Of a DNA stretch of 64,000 bases, positions 54,462-63,853 are shown in pieces. The notes under the pieces are model-generated. The model was given only the letters and a program-made list of their open reading frames with translations, was not told the DNA's origin and did not search any database. Position 1 is the first letter of the stretch; the number at the start of each line of letters is the position of its first letter. Origin of the DNA: Kribbella capetownensis (GTDB taxonomy: Bacteria > Actinomycetota > Actinomycetes > Propionibacteriales > Kribbellaceae). The translations under genes were made by a program, and so were the position numbers. The DNA lies in assembly GCF_004331485.1 (NCBI RefSeq), contig NZ_SJKD01000001.1, positions 1,426,001-1,490,000 on the forward strand, written 5' to 3'.

Positions 54462-55400
54462 ATGGAGCGCAATGATGAGTCAGGGTTCAGCCGCGCGGAC
54501 GCCGAGCGGTTGCTTGCCAGTGGCAGCTTCTTCTGGATCGACCTTCACCAGCCGACGCCCGAGGACTTCGGGGTGCTGCGCGACGTCTTCCGTTTCCACC
54601 CTCTTGCGATCGAGGATTCCGAGCAGTTCGGCCAGCGCCCGAAGATCGAGGAGTACGACGACTTCGTCTTTCTCGTTCTGTACGGCGCGTTGCCGGACGA
54701 CGATCGCCTGGCCGAGGTGCACTGCTTCTACTCCGAGCGCTTCCTGATCACCGCGCACCGGGACGCGGTCCCAGCGTTGACCGACGTACGCCGCCACTAC
54801 GAGGCTCGCACGAAGTCGATCGAGGACCCCGTCTGGCTCGCCCATCGGCTTGTCGACGCTCTGGTCGACAGTTTCTTCACCATCCTCGTGGGCCTCGATG
54901 ACCGCATCGACGACCTCGAGGACGAAGTCTTCCTCGAGGTCAGCGAGGCACAGCTCCACGAAATCTCCGCGACGAAGCACACCCTCGTCAGGATACGCAA
55001 GGTTGTAGCGTCGCAGCGGGACGTGTTCGCGAGCCTGATGAGCGGTGTTGTCGTATTGCCCGGGATGACGCACGAAGCCGAACGGTACTTCCGTGACACT
55101 TACGATCACTTGATCCGGATCGGTGACCTGATCGACACGTATCGCGAGCTGCTCACAGCGTCGATGGACGTCTTCCTTTCGACCGTTTCGAACCGGCAGA
55201 ACGCCGTGATGAAACAGCTCACGATCATCTCGACGGTCTTCCTGCCGCTCACCTTCATCAGCGGCTTCTTCGGTCAGAACTTCGGGTGGATGGTCGATCA
55301 CATCGGCGGCATGCCGGCCTTCGCCGCCCTGGGGATCGGTCTGGAACTCGCCGCCGTCGCGCTGCTGGTCGCCTTCTTCAAGCGGCGCAGCTGGTTTTGA
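54462..55400 (+). CDS. CorA-family divalent cation transporter, GQN variant
   Basis: The 312-residue product has an N-terminal alpha/beta cytoplasmic domain (FFWIDLHQPTPEDFGVLRDV, IEEYDDFVFLVLYGA), a long central helix, and two C-terminal membrane helices. The signature loop is GFFGQNFGWM, where classic CorA has GMN. The N-terminus is shorter than usual (ATG 54462; GTG 54459 is also possible). It takes up Mg2+ or Co2+, or exports Zn2+ as some GxN variants do; the substrate cannot be set from sequence. Confidence 0.85.
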   Translation: MERNDESGFSRADAERLLASGSFFWIDLHQPTPEDFGVLRDVFRFHPLAIEDSEQFGQRPKIEEYDDFVFLVLYGALPDDDRLAEVHCFYSERFLITAHRDAVPALTDVRRHYEARTKSIEDPVWLAHRLVDALVDSFFTILVGLDDRIDDLEDEVFLEVSEAQLHEISATKHTLVRIRKVVASQRDVFASLMSGVVVLPGMTHEAERYFRDTYDHLIRIGDLIDTYRELLTASMDVFLSTVSNRQNAVMKQLTIISTVFLPLTFISGFFGQNFGWMVDHIGGMPAFAALGIGLELAAVALLVAFFKRRSWF

Positions 55401-55528
55401 GCCTGGTCGGTTTCAGCCGTACTTCACCACCGAGTGACCGATTCACGCCGCTGCGGTGACGGCCGCCGGGCGTTGTACGCCGAATTCTCCTGGGTACTCG
55501 CCTTCTCTCGTGGAGAGGAGTAGGCACG

Positions 55529-56560
55529 GTGAGAGGGGGGTTCGTGGACCGGGTGAGCGCGAAGGGCCAGCAGGACGACGGGCGCAGTCAGGCGACCGGC
55601 CGCCTCGTCGTCGTGCTGGTCGCGGGCGCTGCCAACCTTCTTGTCGGCGCGGCCAAGGCTGTCGTCGGAGTGATCAGTGGCTCGGCCGCGTTGCAGGCCG
55701 AAGCTGCACACTCGGTCGCCGACACGGTGACTGAGGTCTTCCTGTTTATCGCGGCGCGCCGGGGGGCCCGCGGCCCGGACTCGAGACATCCGTTCGGGTA
55801 CGGCCGGGAGACTTATCTGTGGGCGTTCCTGGCCGCCCTAGCGACGTTCGTCGCCGGCGCCGGCTTCTCCATCGCTCGGGGTATCGAGACACTGTTCCGC
55901 GGCGAGCCGCCCGACGACACCAGCATGTGGGTTGTCTATGGGGTGCTGGCCTTCGCGTTCGTGGTGGAGGGGGGCTCCCTGGCCCGCGGGGTGCGCGAGG
56001 CGCGGCACACCGCGGCGGCACTCAGTTTGCCGCCGCTGGACTACCTCGAAGACACTACCGATACTCCGGTCAAAGCGGTGATCTTCGAGGACACTGCCGC
56101 CTTGATCGGTCTCGTCCTCGCTGCTGTCGGCGTCAGTCTGCGGCACCTGACCGGGCAAACCGCGTGGGACGGGCTGGCATCGATCGCCATCGGCGCGCTG
56201 CTCGTCGTCACGGCCGCCACCCTGGCGCGTGCCAACCTGTCCCTGCTTGTCGGCCAGACCGTTCGCCCGGAATTGCAGGCGGCCTTGCGGGGCAGTCTGG
56301 AATCCCTGCCTGGCGTGGTCAGTGTTCCGGTCTTCGTCGCCGTGGTGATCGGGCCCGGAAGTCTCATGATTGCGGCCAAGGTCCACTTCGAGAGTGCTAG
56401 TACGGCGACCGACATCGAGCGAGCCGCGGACGAAGCGGAACGCCGCTTGCGGGCGCTGTCACCGGGCGTTCGCTACGTCTTCCTCGATCCCACGCCGTCG
56501 GTGCCGGAGCAGGCCGGGCCACCGGGGCGTACGCTCGCCACTGACGACGAGGAGGCGTGA
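55529..56560 (+). CDS. CDF-family divalent metal exporter
   Basis: The 343-residue cation diffusion facilitator has about six membrane helices, the TM2 metal site AEAAHSVADTVTEVFLF (HxxxD), the TM5 segment FEDTAALIGLVLAAVGV, and a C-terminal cytoplasmic domain (FVAVVIGPGSLMIAAKVHFE). SRHPFGYGRETYLW is the conserved CDF loop. It exports Zn2+, Fe2+ or Mn2+ by proton antiport. GTG start after GGAGAGGAG. Its stop overlaps the ATG of the next small gene, so they are coupled. Confidence 0.87.
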   Translation: MRGGFVDRVSAKGQQDDGRSQATGRLVVVLVAGAANLLVGAAKAVVGVISGSAALQAEAAHSVADTVTEVFLFIAARRGARGPDSRHPFGYGRETYLWAFLAALATFVAGAGFSIARGIETLFRGEPPDDTSMWVVYGVLAFAFVVEGGSLARGVREARHTAAALSLPPLDYLEDTTDTPVKAVIFEDTAALIGLVLAAVGVSLRHLTGQTAWDGLASIAIGALLVVTAATLARANLSLLVGQTVRPELQAALRGSLESLPGVVSVPVFVAVVIGPGSLMIAAKVHFESASTATDIERAADEAERRLRALSPGVRYVFLDPTPSVPEQAGPPGRTLATDDEEA

Positions 56561-56850
56561 TGACTTCAGACCCGGGATCTGAGCACCTCACCAGCCACCA
56601 CCGCGCGACGCTGCGCAAAATCTTCCAGCACCCTGTGAGCCACAACATCGAGTGGCACGACGTGGTGTCGTTGCTCGAGGCCGTGGGCACAGTGGAGCGC
56701 CATCAGGACGGCAAGGTCGAGGTCACGGTCGGTACCGAGACCGGTTTCTTCGACCTCCCCTCAGACAAGGACACGGACATCGATGCGGTGGTCGGGCTGC
56801 GCCGCTTGCTGGCGGCCGCCGGCTACTCGGAAGGCACAGCGTCGAACTGA
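56560..56850 (+). CDS. Small conserved actinobacterial protein, HicA-like fold possible
   Basis: The 96-residue product has HRATLRKIFQHPVSHNIEWH and DVVSLLEAVGTVERHQDGKV, a conserved actinobacterial pattern. Its alpha-beta-beta-beta-alpha order recalls the HicA/dsRBD fold, but there is no HicB partner and the expected catalytic His context is unclear. The ATG overlaps the CDF stop. Function unknown. Confidence 0.65.
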   Translation: MTSDPGSEHLTSHHRATLRKIFQHPVSHNIEWHDVVSLLEAVGTVERHQDGKVEVTVGTETGFFDLPSDKDTDIDAVVGLRRLLAAAGYSEGTASN

Positions 56851-56883
56851 TCCCAGTCGCGGCCGGGCAGAAGGCGCTGGCGG

Positions 56884-58056
56884 TCAGACGAATGCGGAGA
56901 GGCCGGTGATCGAGCGGCCGACGATGAGCGTGTTCATCTCACGGGTACCTTCGTAGGAGTAGATCGCTTCGGCGTCGGCGACGTAGCGGCCGACGTTGTG
57001 TTCGAGGAGGATGCCGTTGCCGCCGAGAAGTTCGCGGGCGTAGCCGACGGTTTCGCGCATGCGGACGGTGCAGAACGCCTTGGCGAGTGACGCGTGTTCG
57101 TCGTACGCGAGGCCGGCGTCCTGGAGCTGGGAGAGGCGCGCGCACAAGGTGGCGGATGCGGTGGTGTTGGCGAGCATGCGGACCAGCAGGTCCTGGACCA
57201 GCTGGAAGCCGGCGATCGGCCGGCCGAACTGTTCGCGCTCCTTGGCGTACGCGAGCGCGTGCCGGTAGGCACCCCGGGCGCATCCGACCGCCATCCACGC
57301 CACCCCTGCCCGCGTCATCAGCAGCACCTTCGCGGTGTCGCGGAACGAGTTCGCGCCAGCCAGTTTGTTCTTCGCCGGAATCTTCACATCGTCCAGGGTG
57401 ATCAGCGCGTTCTGGACGACGCGCAGCGCCATCTTGTCTTCGAGTTTGCTGGTCGTGAACCCCGGTGTGTCCTTCTCGACCACGAAGCCTTTGACCTGTT
57501 CGTCCTCGACGTCGCGGGCCCAGATCACGGTGAGGTCGGCGAAGGTCGCGTTGCCGATCCACTTCTTCTGGCCGTCGAGGATCCACTCGTCACCGACCCG
57601 GCGGGCCGTCGTCTGTAGACCCCGGGAGGCGCCGGAGCCGACGCGGGGCTCGGTGAGGCCGAAGGCGCCGATCGTCTCGAGCCGGGCCATCTGCGGCAAC
57701 CAGCGTTGCTTTTGTTCCTCGGAGCCGCAGAGATAGATCGAACCCATCGCCAGTCCGCCGTGCACCCCGTTGAAAGTGGCGATGGACGGGTCGGCCGTGG
57801 CCAGTTCCATCGCGACCATGCCGTCGGTCAGGAAGCTGCGACCTGGGCAACCGTAGCCGGTGTACGGCATACCAGTGATGCCGAGGTCGCGTAGTCCTGG
57901 GAGCAGCTCGAACGGGAACGTGGCCCGGGTCCAGTGCTCGTTGATGATCGGTGCCACCTGCTTGTCGCCGAAGTCGCGGACGGCGTGCAGCAGCTCACGG
58001 TCGCGGTCTTCGAGCAGCGTCTCCAAGCCATAGAAGTCGATCGGGTCAGTGGTCAT
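56884..58056 (-). CDS. Acyl-CoA dehydrogenase, glutaryl-CoA type
   Basis: The 390-residue product has the FAD/substrate segment IGAFGLTEPRVGSGASRGLQ (about 130-150) and WILDGQKKWIGNATFADLTV. The C-terminal half has YAKEREQFGRPIAGFQLVQD. YEGTREMNTLIVGRSITGLSAF (Glu near 367) carries the catalytic base as in glutaryl-CoA dehydrogenase. It desaturates acyl-CoA (short or dicarboxylic) with electron transfer to ETF. It is the last gene of the six-gene minus-strand operon, 10 bp after the PHA depolymerase. Confidence 0.87.
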   Translation of the reverse strand: MTTDPIDFYGLETLLEDRDRELLHAVRDFGDKQVAPIINEHWTRATFPFELLPGLRDLGITGMPYTGYGCPGRSFLTDGMVAMELATADPSIATFNGVHGGLAMGSIYLCGSEEQKQRWLPQMARLETIGAFGLTEPRVGSGASRGLQTTARRVGDEWILDGQKKWIGNATFADLTVIWARDVEDEQVKGFVVEKDTPGFTTSKLEDKMALRVVQNALITLDDVKIPAKNKLAGANSFRDTAKVLLMTRAGVAWMAVGCARGAYRHALAYAKEREQFGRPIAGFQLVQDLLVRMLANTTASATLCARLSQLQDAGLAYDEHASLAKAFCTVRMRETVGYARELLGGNGILLEHNVGRYVADAEAIYSYEGTREMNTLIVGRSITGLSAFV

Positions 58057-58066
58057 GGCGGGTTCC

Positions 58067-58873
58067 TCAACGCGACAGGTATTCAGTGATGACCGGCACC
58101 AGGTTTGGTGCCTCGGTGACGAGCTCGACGTGCCCGCCGTGGTAGAGGTGCAGCTCGGCGTGCCGGATCAGGGTGGCCAGGATGCGGGCGTTCGCGATCG
58201 GGATGATCGGGTCGTCATCCCCGCTCAGCACCAGTGTCGGCTGCTGGATGAGGCCGAGGAAGGGCAGGCTTGTCCAGGCGGCTCCGGCCATGAGTTGGAA
58301 GAGGTATCCGCGCCGTGACCCGGCGTACGCCTGGTTCTTGAACATCGTGCGGATGTCGGTCGCGTGCCGGCGGGCGCTGCCGCCGTACAGGAATCCCGCC
58401 ACGCCTGCGGCGTACTCCGGGTCGCGGAAGCGTCGTGGCGTCACCATCCTGACCAGGGTGGCCGGGCGGCCGGGCACCATCAGCATGCCGGTGGCGGTGC
58501 TGACCAGGACGAGCCGCCGTACCCGCCGCCGGTGCTGTACGGCGAGCTGCTGAGCCAAGGCACCGCCCCAGGACAGGCCGAGCACGTCGACCTCGTCGTA
58601 CCCGAGCTGCCGGAGCATCCGTTCGACGATCCAGGCCAGTATCGGGAAGGGGTACGGCAGCAGCCCGACCGGTGACCCGCCCACCCCGGGAACGTCGAAG
58701 CGGATCACTTCCCGGTCGGGATCCATTGCGTCGATCACGGTTTGCAACACCTCGAACGCGGCGCCGATGCCACAGCACAGCAGCAACGGCGTCTTGCGAC
58801 GGTTGCCTGGCCGGATGTCGTACCGGATGCGTTGGCCGGCAACGGTCAGGCTGTGCAGGTGCTCGGTGCGCAC
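58067..58873 (-). CDS. phaZ: PhaZ-type intracellular PHA depolymerase
   Basis: The 268-residue alpha/beta hydrolase has nucleophile Ser in VLGLSWGGALAQQLA (about 99), acid Asp in LVLSGDDDPIIPIANA (about 223) and His in LYHGGHVELV (about 245). The pattern matches intracellular medium-chain PHA depolymerases more than general esterases. It releases 3-hydroxyacyl monomers from granules. It is 33 bp downstream of phaC in the same operon, the standard arrangement for synthesis and turnover. Confidence 0.82.
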   Translation of the reverse strand: MRTEHLHSLTVAGQRIRYDIRPGNRRKTPLLLCCGIGAAFEVLQTVIDAMDPDREVIRFDVPGVGGSPVGLLPYPFPILAWIVERMLRQLGYDEVDVLGLSWGGALAQQLAVQHRRRVRRLVLVSTATGMLMVPGRPATLVRMVTPRRFRDPEYAAGVAGFLYGGSARRHATDIRTMFKNQAYAGSRRGYLFQLMAGAAWTSLPFLGLIQQPTLVLSGDDDPIIPIANARILATLIRHAELHLYHGGHVELVTEAPNLVPVITEYLSR

Positions 58874-58906
58874 ATCGGCTCCTCTCGCGGCGTGTGTCGG
58901 ATGCAG

Positions 58907-60595
58907 TCAGGTGTGCAGGACATAGCTGCCGGGGGCGGGTTCCAGAGGTTCCATTCCGGCACCGCCCAGCGTTGCCGGCGCGGCTTTGAGCTTTCCACCG
59001 CGCGCTTTTAACCATGCGACGTAGTCCGGCCACCAGGAACCCTCCATTGTGCTTGCCGTCAGCAACCATTCGTCGGGATCCGGCGGGTTGTCGGTGTTGA
59101 CCTGGAAGGTTGCCTTGGGATTGCCGGGTGGGTTGACCATCGACGCGATGTGGCCGCTCGTGGACAGCACGAACCGGCTGTCACCGCCGAGCAGTTGGGT
59201 GCTGCGGTAGCAGGCCTGCCAGGGGCAGATGTGGTCGGAGATCCCGGCGATCACGTATGACGGAGTGGTGACCTTGCCGAGATCGATCACCGTACCCAGC
59301 ATGGTGACCGAGCCTGGTCGGGTGAGACCGTTCGACATTCCCAGCTCGACGAAGCCGCGGTGCAGGGCAGCGGTCATCCGGGTGGTGTCGGCGTTCCAGA
59401 ACAACACGTCGAACGGGGCCGGCGACCGGCCCTGGAGGTAGTTGTTGACCCAGTAATTCCAGATCAGGTCGACCGGCCGCAGCCAGGCGAACACCTCAGC
59501 CAGGGCGCGACCGTCGAGGTAACCCCTGGATGCGGACGAGGCGATCGCCGCGGCGGCGACGCGCTCGTCGATCACCGCGGAGACGAGGCCGGCCCGGCTC
59601 TGGTCCAGCACGCTCACCGCCAGGGTCAGACCCGCGACCCGGTCCAGGTCTCCGCGATCGGCCAGGTGCGACATCACCATCGAGGCGAGGACGCCGCCGG
59701 AACAGGTGGCGAACAGGTTCGTGGTGTCGCTGCGGCAGATCCGCTGCACGGCATCCATCGCGTCGATGATCGCCTGGCCGTAGGTGTCCATCCCCCAGTC
59801 GCGGTGGCGGGCGTCAGGGTTGCGCCAGGAGATCGTGAATACCTGCTGGCCTTGCTGGAGGAAGTACTCGACCAGGCTGCGCCCGGGGGCGATGTCGACC
59901 ACGTAGTACTTGTTGATCACGGGCGGCACGATCAGCAACGGCACGGTGTGGACCTGCGCTGACTGCGGTGTGTACTGGATCAGTTCGAACACCTCGGTCC
60001 GGTACACGACCGCGCCCGGCGTCGCGGCTACTGTCTCGCCGACAGTGAACGCTGTCGGCTCGATCATCCTCGGCACCCGCGGCGGCGTGGAGAGGTCCCG
60101 CACCAGGTTGCGGATGCCCGCGACAGAACTCAGGCCGGCGCTGTCGATCAGGGCCTTCCACGCCACCGGGCTGATCAGGGCGTTGTTGCTCGGGGCAAGC
60201 GCTCCGATCAGGTTGTCGACCACGAACGTCATCCGCTCGGTGTCGCGCCAGTCGAGTCGCGCGTCCCGGGGCAGTGCGCCGGCGATCTCCTCGGCGGCCA
60301 GATAGGCCTGCACCAGCCGCCGTAAGAGAGGGTTCTGAGTCCAGGCCGGGTCCGCGAACCGGCGGTCCCGCTTGGACGGCGATCGCCCGGAGTGCCCGGT
60401 CACGATCCGGGCGAGCTCGGTGGTCAGGTCGACGCTGCGCCGTGCGACGGTTCCCGGCCGGGCGGCCAGCCCTGTCGCCATCCGAGTCCACGAACTGGTA
60501 GGCAGGAACCGGCGCAGCGACCCGGTCGCGGCGGTGGTGAGCAGGAAGTCGAGTGGCTCGGCGAGCAGGTCGGCCCGCTCTGGGTGGGTGGTCAT
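58907..60595 (-). CDS. phaC: Polyhydroxyalkanoate synthase
   Basis: The 562-residue product has the PhaC N-terminal domain (AWKALIDSAGLSSVAGIRNL, NKYYVVDIAPGRSLVEYFLQ) and the alpha/beta-hydrolase catalytic centre with the lipase-like box changed to Cys: FATCSGGVLA (about 295-304). Asp is in AGISDHICPW (about 453) and His in TSGHIASMVNPPGNP (about 482). It polymerises (R)-3-hydroxyacyl-CoA into storage polyester on granules. ATG 60595 was chosen over longer upstream frames because the family begins there. Confidence 0.88.
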   Translation of the reverse strand: MTTHPERADLLAEPLDFLLTTAATGSLRRFLPTSSWTRMATGLAARPGTVARRSVDLTTELARIVTGHSGRSPSKRDRRFADPAWTQNPLLRRLVQAYLAAEEIAGALPRDARLDWRDTERMTFVVDNLIGALAPSNNALISPVAWKALIDSAGLSSVAGIRNLVRDLSTPPRVPRMIEPTAFTVGETVAATPGAVVYRTEVFELIQYTPQSAQVHTVPLLIVPPVINKYYVVDIAPGRSLVEYFLQQGQQVFTISWRNPDARHRDWGMDTYGQAIIDAMDAVQRICRSDTTNLFATCSGGVLASMVMSHLADRGDLDRVAGLTLAVSVLDQSRAGLVSAVIDERVAAAAIASSASRGYLDGRALAEVFAWLRPVDLIWNYWVNNYLQGRSPAPFDVLFWNADTTRMTAALHRGFVELGMSNGLTRPGSVTMLGTVIDLGKVTTPSYVIAGISDHICPWQACYRSTQLLGGDSRFVLSTSGHIASMVNPPGNPKATFQVNTDNPPDPDEWLLTASTMEGSWWPDYVAWLKARGGKLKAAPATLGGAGMEPLEPAPGSYVLHT

Positions 60596-60623
60596 GACAC
60601 ATTCCTTCCGGTACGTTGGCCGA

Positions 60624-62033
60624 TCACAATCTCGCCAGCGCGGTCTGCGCCGCGTTGTATCCGCACATCCCGTGTGCTCCCGCGCCGGGCGGGGTTGCCG
60701 CAGAGCACAGGTACACCGCGGGTATGCCGACGGCGTAGGGGTTGAAGGCCGGTCGGGGCCGGAATACCAGTTGGCGGGCAGAGTTGGCGCCGGTGACGAC
60801 GTCGCCAGCAACGTAGTTCGGGTTGTACTGCTGCAGTTGCTGCGTGGTCCGGACATGCCGAGCCAGGATCCGGTCGCGGAAGCCAGGTGCGAAGCGCTCG
60901 ATCTGTGCCTCGATCTGTGCCGTTGCGTCCCCGGTGAACCCGGCCGGAACGTGCGCGTAGGCGTACAAGGGTCGATGGCTACCGGTCGCGCGGGTCGGAT
61001 CGGCAAGGTATTGCTGCCCGACCAGGACGAACGGACGCGCCGGGAGATGGCCGCGCGCCACCTCGCGTTCCGCGTGCGCAAGCTCGTCGTAGTCGCCGAT
61101 GACATGGACCGTTCCGGCGCGACGTGAGGGTTCATGGCGCCACGGCACCTCGCCGTCGATGGCGAAGTCGATCTTGAAGACGCCTGGACCGTGCCGGTAC
61201 CGGGTCAGTGCCCGCCGGACCGCGTGCGGCATCGCGTCCCCGGCGATCTGTACGGCGGCGCGCGGGGCGACGTCGAGCATCACCACGTCCGCCTCGTCGA
61301 GCTGGGCGAGCGACTCGACGCGAACGCCGGTCACCACCTTGCCGCCCAGGGTCTCCAGGCCGCGAATCATGGCACGGCTGATGGCCGCCGACCCGCCCTC
61401 GGCGACGGGCCAGCCATACGCGTGGGCCGCCGTGGCGAGGGCTACTCCGATGGCCGAGGACATCAGGGTGGTCAGCGGCCGCAGCGCGTGAGCCGCTACG
61501 CCGCCGTACAGCGCCCGTGCCTCCGGTGTCGACCAGGCTCGGACCAGCACCGAGGCGGGCAGCGCGGCGAATACGCCGAACCGGGCGAGCGCGAACGGAT
61601 GGGAGGGCACCCGTACCATCGGCCGGAGGAAGTCGGCGGTGATCGAGCCGAACCTCTCGGTCAGTGGGCCGAACACCAGGCTCCAGGCGCGGCGATCCGG
61701 CCCGAGCAGTGCTGCGGTGTCCTCGACTGACCGGAGTGCGGCGGCGCCACGTCCGTCGTCCAGCGGGTGCGCGTACTGGATCTCGGGCCACCGCCAGGTC
61801 AGCCCGTACGCCGCCAGATCGAACTCGCGGGAGAACGGCGTATCGACTGCGAGAGGATGGAAACCCGAGCACTCGTCGTGGACGAGTCCTGGCAGGGTGA
61901 GCTCGCTGCTGCGGGTCCCGCCACCTGGTGTGTCGGCGGCTTCGAGGACCTCGACGTCGACACCGGCCTTGGCGAGCGTCAGGGCGGCAGCGAGCCCGTT
62001 CGGCCCGCTGCCGACCACCACGGCCCTGGTCAT
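60624..62033 (-). CDS. Phytoene-desaturase-like FAD-dependent oxidoreductase
   Basis: The 469-residue product has an N-terminal FAD fold VVVGSGPNGLAAALTLAKAG (about 5-24), EAADTPGGGTRSSELTLPGL and a C-terminal FAD-binding GAGAHGMCGYNAAQTALARL. It belongs to the CrtI/phytoene dehydrogenase-related group widespread in actinobacteria, most of unknown substrate. Its start overlaps the stop of the DUF3556 gene by 4 bp, and phaC follows after 28 bp. A lipid or fatty-acyl substrate linked to PHA metabolism is an inference from this context. Confidence 0.82.
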   Translation of the reverse strand: MTRAVVVGSGPNGLAAALTLAKAGVDVEVLEAADTPGGGTRSSELTLPGLVHDECSGFHPLAVDTPFSREFDLAAYGLTWRWPEIQYAHPLDDGRGAAALRSVEDTAALLGPDRRAWSLVFGPLTERFGSITADFLRPMVRVPSHPFALARFGVFAALPASVLVRAWSTPEARALYGGVAAHALRPLTTLMSSAIGVALATAAHAYGWPVAEGGSAAISRAMIRGLETLGGKVVTGVRVESLAQLDEADVVMLDVAPRAAVQIAGDAMPHAVRRALTRYRHGPGVFKIDFAIDGEVPWRHEPSRRAGTVHVIGDYDELAHAEREVARGHLPARPFVLVGQQYLADPTRATGSHRPLYAYAHVPAGFTGDATAQIEAQIERFAPGFRDRILARHVRTTQQLQQYNPNYVAGDVVTGANSARQLVFRPRPAFNPYAVGIPAVYLCSAATPPGAGAHGMCGYNAAQTALARL

Positions 62034-63832
62034 CGTCCGGTGCCCGTCAGATCCGGCGCTGCGTGGCTGACCCGCTGGTAGCCGGGGAGCCGCCACTCGA
62101 CGTCGAGGCGGATCGGGCCGTTCGGCAGCCAGGGCTGCTCGGCGACGGCGTCGGCGACCTGGTAGCTGCCGCGCTCCACGATCCCGATCGCGGCGTCGAT
62201 CACCTGGTAACGCTGGTGCTTCTCGTGCACCGCTTGCGACTCGATCCAGGCGACGATGAACTCACCGGGCTCGAAGTCGCAGCGCTTCTGGATCGAGGCG
62301 ATGAACTTGTGGTCGTGCAGGTGCCCGTCGCCGAAGTTGAAACCGACGATGCAGTTCGTCATGAACTCACCTTCCCGCAGCGAGTAGCGGTCGATGTCGC
62401 CGCCGAGCTGATTGATCAGGATCGAGTTGAGCGCGCGGCCCTGACTGTGCAGTGCCCGCCATCCCTGCACCTGGTGCAGTGCCACCTCGGCCGCATCCCG
62501 GCTCCCCACCAGCTCTGCGACTTGGTCGACGACCATCGGCGCCGGCTTGACCAAACGCTCGTTGAGCCGCTGCTCGGCTCCCGGTGCGAAGGCCCAGGTG
62601 GCTGACGCCCAGTTGCCGGCGTACTGCCGCATCGACGGCAAGAAGGACACTAGGTCGGGCCGCAAGTTGCCGAGCACGGGAAAGGCCAGCAGCGCGGCGG
62701 CGGTGAGCCCGAGCAGCCACGGCGTCATGTCGCCGAGGCCGTACCCGTCCCAGCTGGGGTGACCGAGGAACAGGAACGCGGTGCCGAAGGCGAAGAGGAT
62801 GTTCCACTCCAGAGGCACGGCCAGCGGGAACGTCGAGGTGATGAACAGGTGGAAGCAGATCATCAGGACCGCCGCCAAGATCGTGACGGTCCGGTTCGTC
62901 GAGAACAGCAGGGTCAGTGGGGCCAGAATCTCCACCAGCGTCCCGCCGACGTGTGCGAGCAACTTGCCGTTGTGCGACGGCCTGAGGTCCTCGGGGAAAT
63001 TCTTGTAGTTGGCTCGCTTCATCGCCTTCGACGGCAGCCAGGGAGTGTTGCTGACCATCGGAGGCACGACCATGGCGAAGTGCTTACCGAACTTCGAGAA
63101 GCCGGCGCCAACCCAGACCGCGACGATCAGCAGCTTCAGCGCGACGATCATGTCCGCCGCGCCGTATGCCGCGAAGAACACGATCGCCGGCAGGTACTGC
63201 TCGCCGCGCGCCTGCAGGAAGGCCACTTTGTCGCGCAACCCGAGCACAACCAGCAGGACACCGAGAACTGCCATCAGCGCGGGTGCGACCCGCCCGCCGT
63301 CGAACCCGAGGCGGGCGATCCCGGCGTCGTCGGAGCCGGGCATGGCCAGCGCGGTCACGAGGGTGATCAAGACCGCGACGTACAACCCCACATCCAGCCC
63401 GGTTCGACGATCGCCGCGGGTCATCGGTACGACGCCAGGCCACGGTGGCTCACGAATGGTGCCCACCCGGCTGTAGGTGCGCCAGCCGCCGGTGAACGGC
63501 TTGAAGTGGCCGGCCAGCGGGCCCCAGGATCCGGCGACGCCGAGCACCTCGAGCAGCACTGTCCAGAGGATGAGCTTCTGGTAGAAGATCGGCTCGGTCC
63601 AGAACACGGCGGAATGCAGGGGATTGAAGCCCGACGTGAGTGACGCGACCAGATAGCCACCGAGAGCGTAGAGGAATACCAGCTTGACGACGTAGATGAG
63701 GTGGAAGATCTTCGGCGACCCGAAGCCGTGCTCGGCCCAGAACCGGGACATGATCTTGATCCGCTCGAGGTAGGGGATGGAGTACAGGTTCTCCGGGTCC
63801 ACCGGTGGCGCAGTGCCGGTCTTGAATCCCAT
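62030..63832 (-). CDS. DUF3556 polytopic membrane protein
   Basis: The 600-residue product matches DUF3556: LIYVVKLVFLYALGGYLVAS near the N-terminus, WVGAGFSKFGKHFAMVVPPM and NTPWLPSKAMKRANYKNFPE in the middle, with about nine membrane helices in all. A soluble C-terminal domain follows (GFNFGDGHLHDHKFIASIQK). Function unknown. It is 21 bp downstream of an acyl-CoA synthetase and overlaps the oxidoreductase, so it belongs to the PHA/fatty-acid operon. A role at the membrane in lipid conversion is possible. Confidence 0.82.
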   Translation of the reverse strand: MGFKTGTAPPVDPENLYSIPYLERIKIMSRFWAEHGFGSPKIFHLIYVVKLVFLYALGGYLVASLTSGFNPLHSAVFWTEPIFYQKLILWTVLLEVLGVAGSWGPLAGHFKPFTGGWRTYSRVGTIREPPWPGVVPMTRGDRRTGLDVGLYVAVLITLVTALAMPGSDDAGIARLGFDGGRVAPALMAVLGVLLVVLGLRDKVAFLQARGEQYLPAIVFFAAYGAADMIVALKLLIVAVWVGAGFSKFGKHFAMVVPPMVSNTPWLPSKAMKRANYKNFPEDLRPSHNGKLLAHVGGTLVEILAPLTLLFSTNRTVTILAAVLMICFHLFITSTFPLAVPLEWNILFAFGTAFLFLGHPSWDGYGLGDMTPWLLGLTAAALLAFPVLGNLRPDLVSFLPSMRQYAGNWASATWAFAPGAEQRLNERLVKPAPMVVDQVAELVGSRDAAEVALHQVQGWRALHSQGRALNSILINQLGGDIDRYSLREGEFMTNCIVGFNFGDGHLHDHKFIASIQKRCDFEPGEFIVAWIESQAVHEKHQRYQVIDAAIGIVERGSYQVADAVAEQPWLPNGPIRLDVEWRLPGYQRVSHAAPDLTGTGR

Positions 63833-63853
63833 GGTGAGGCTCCTTCGTCGGGC

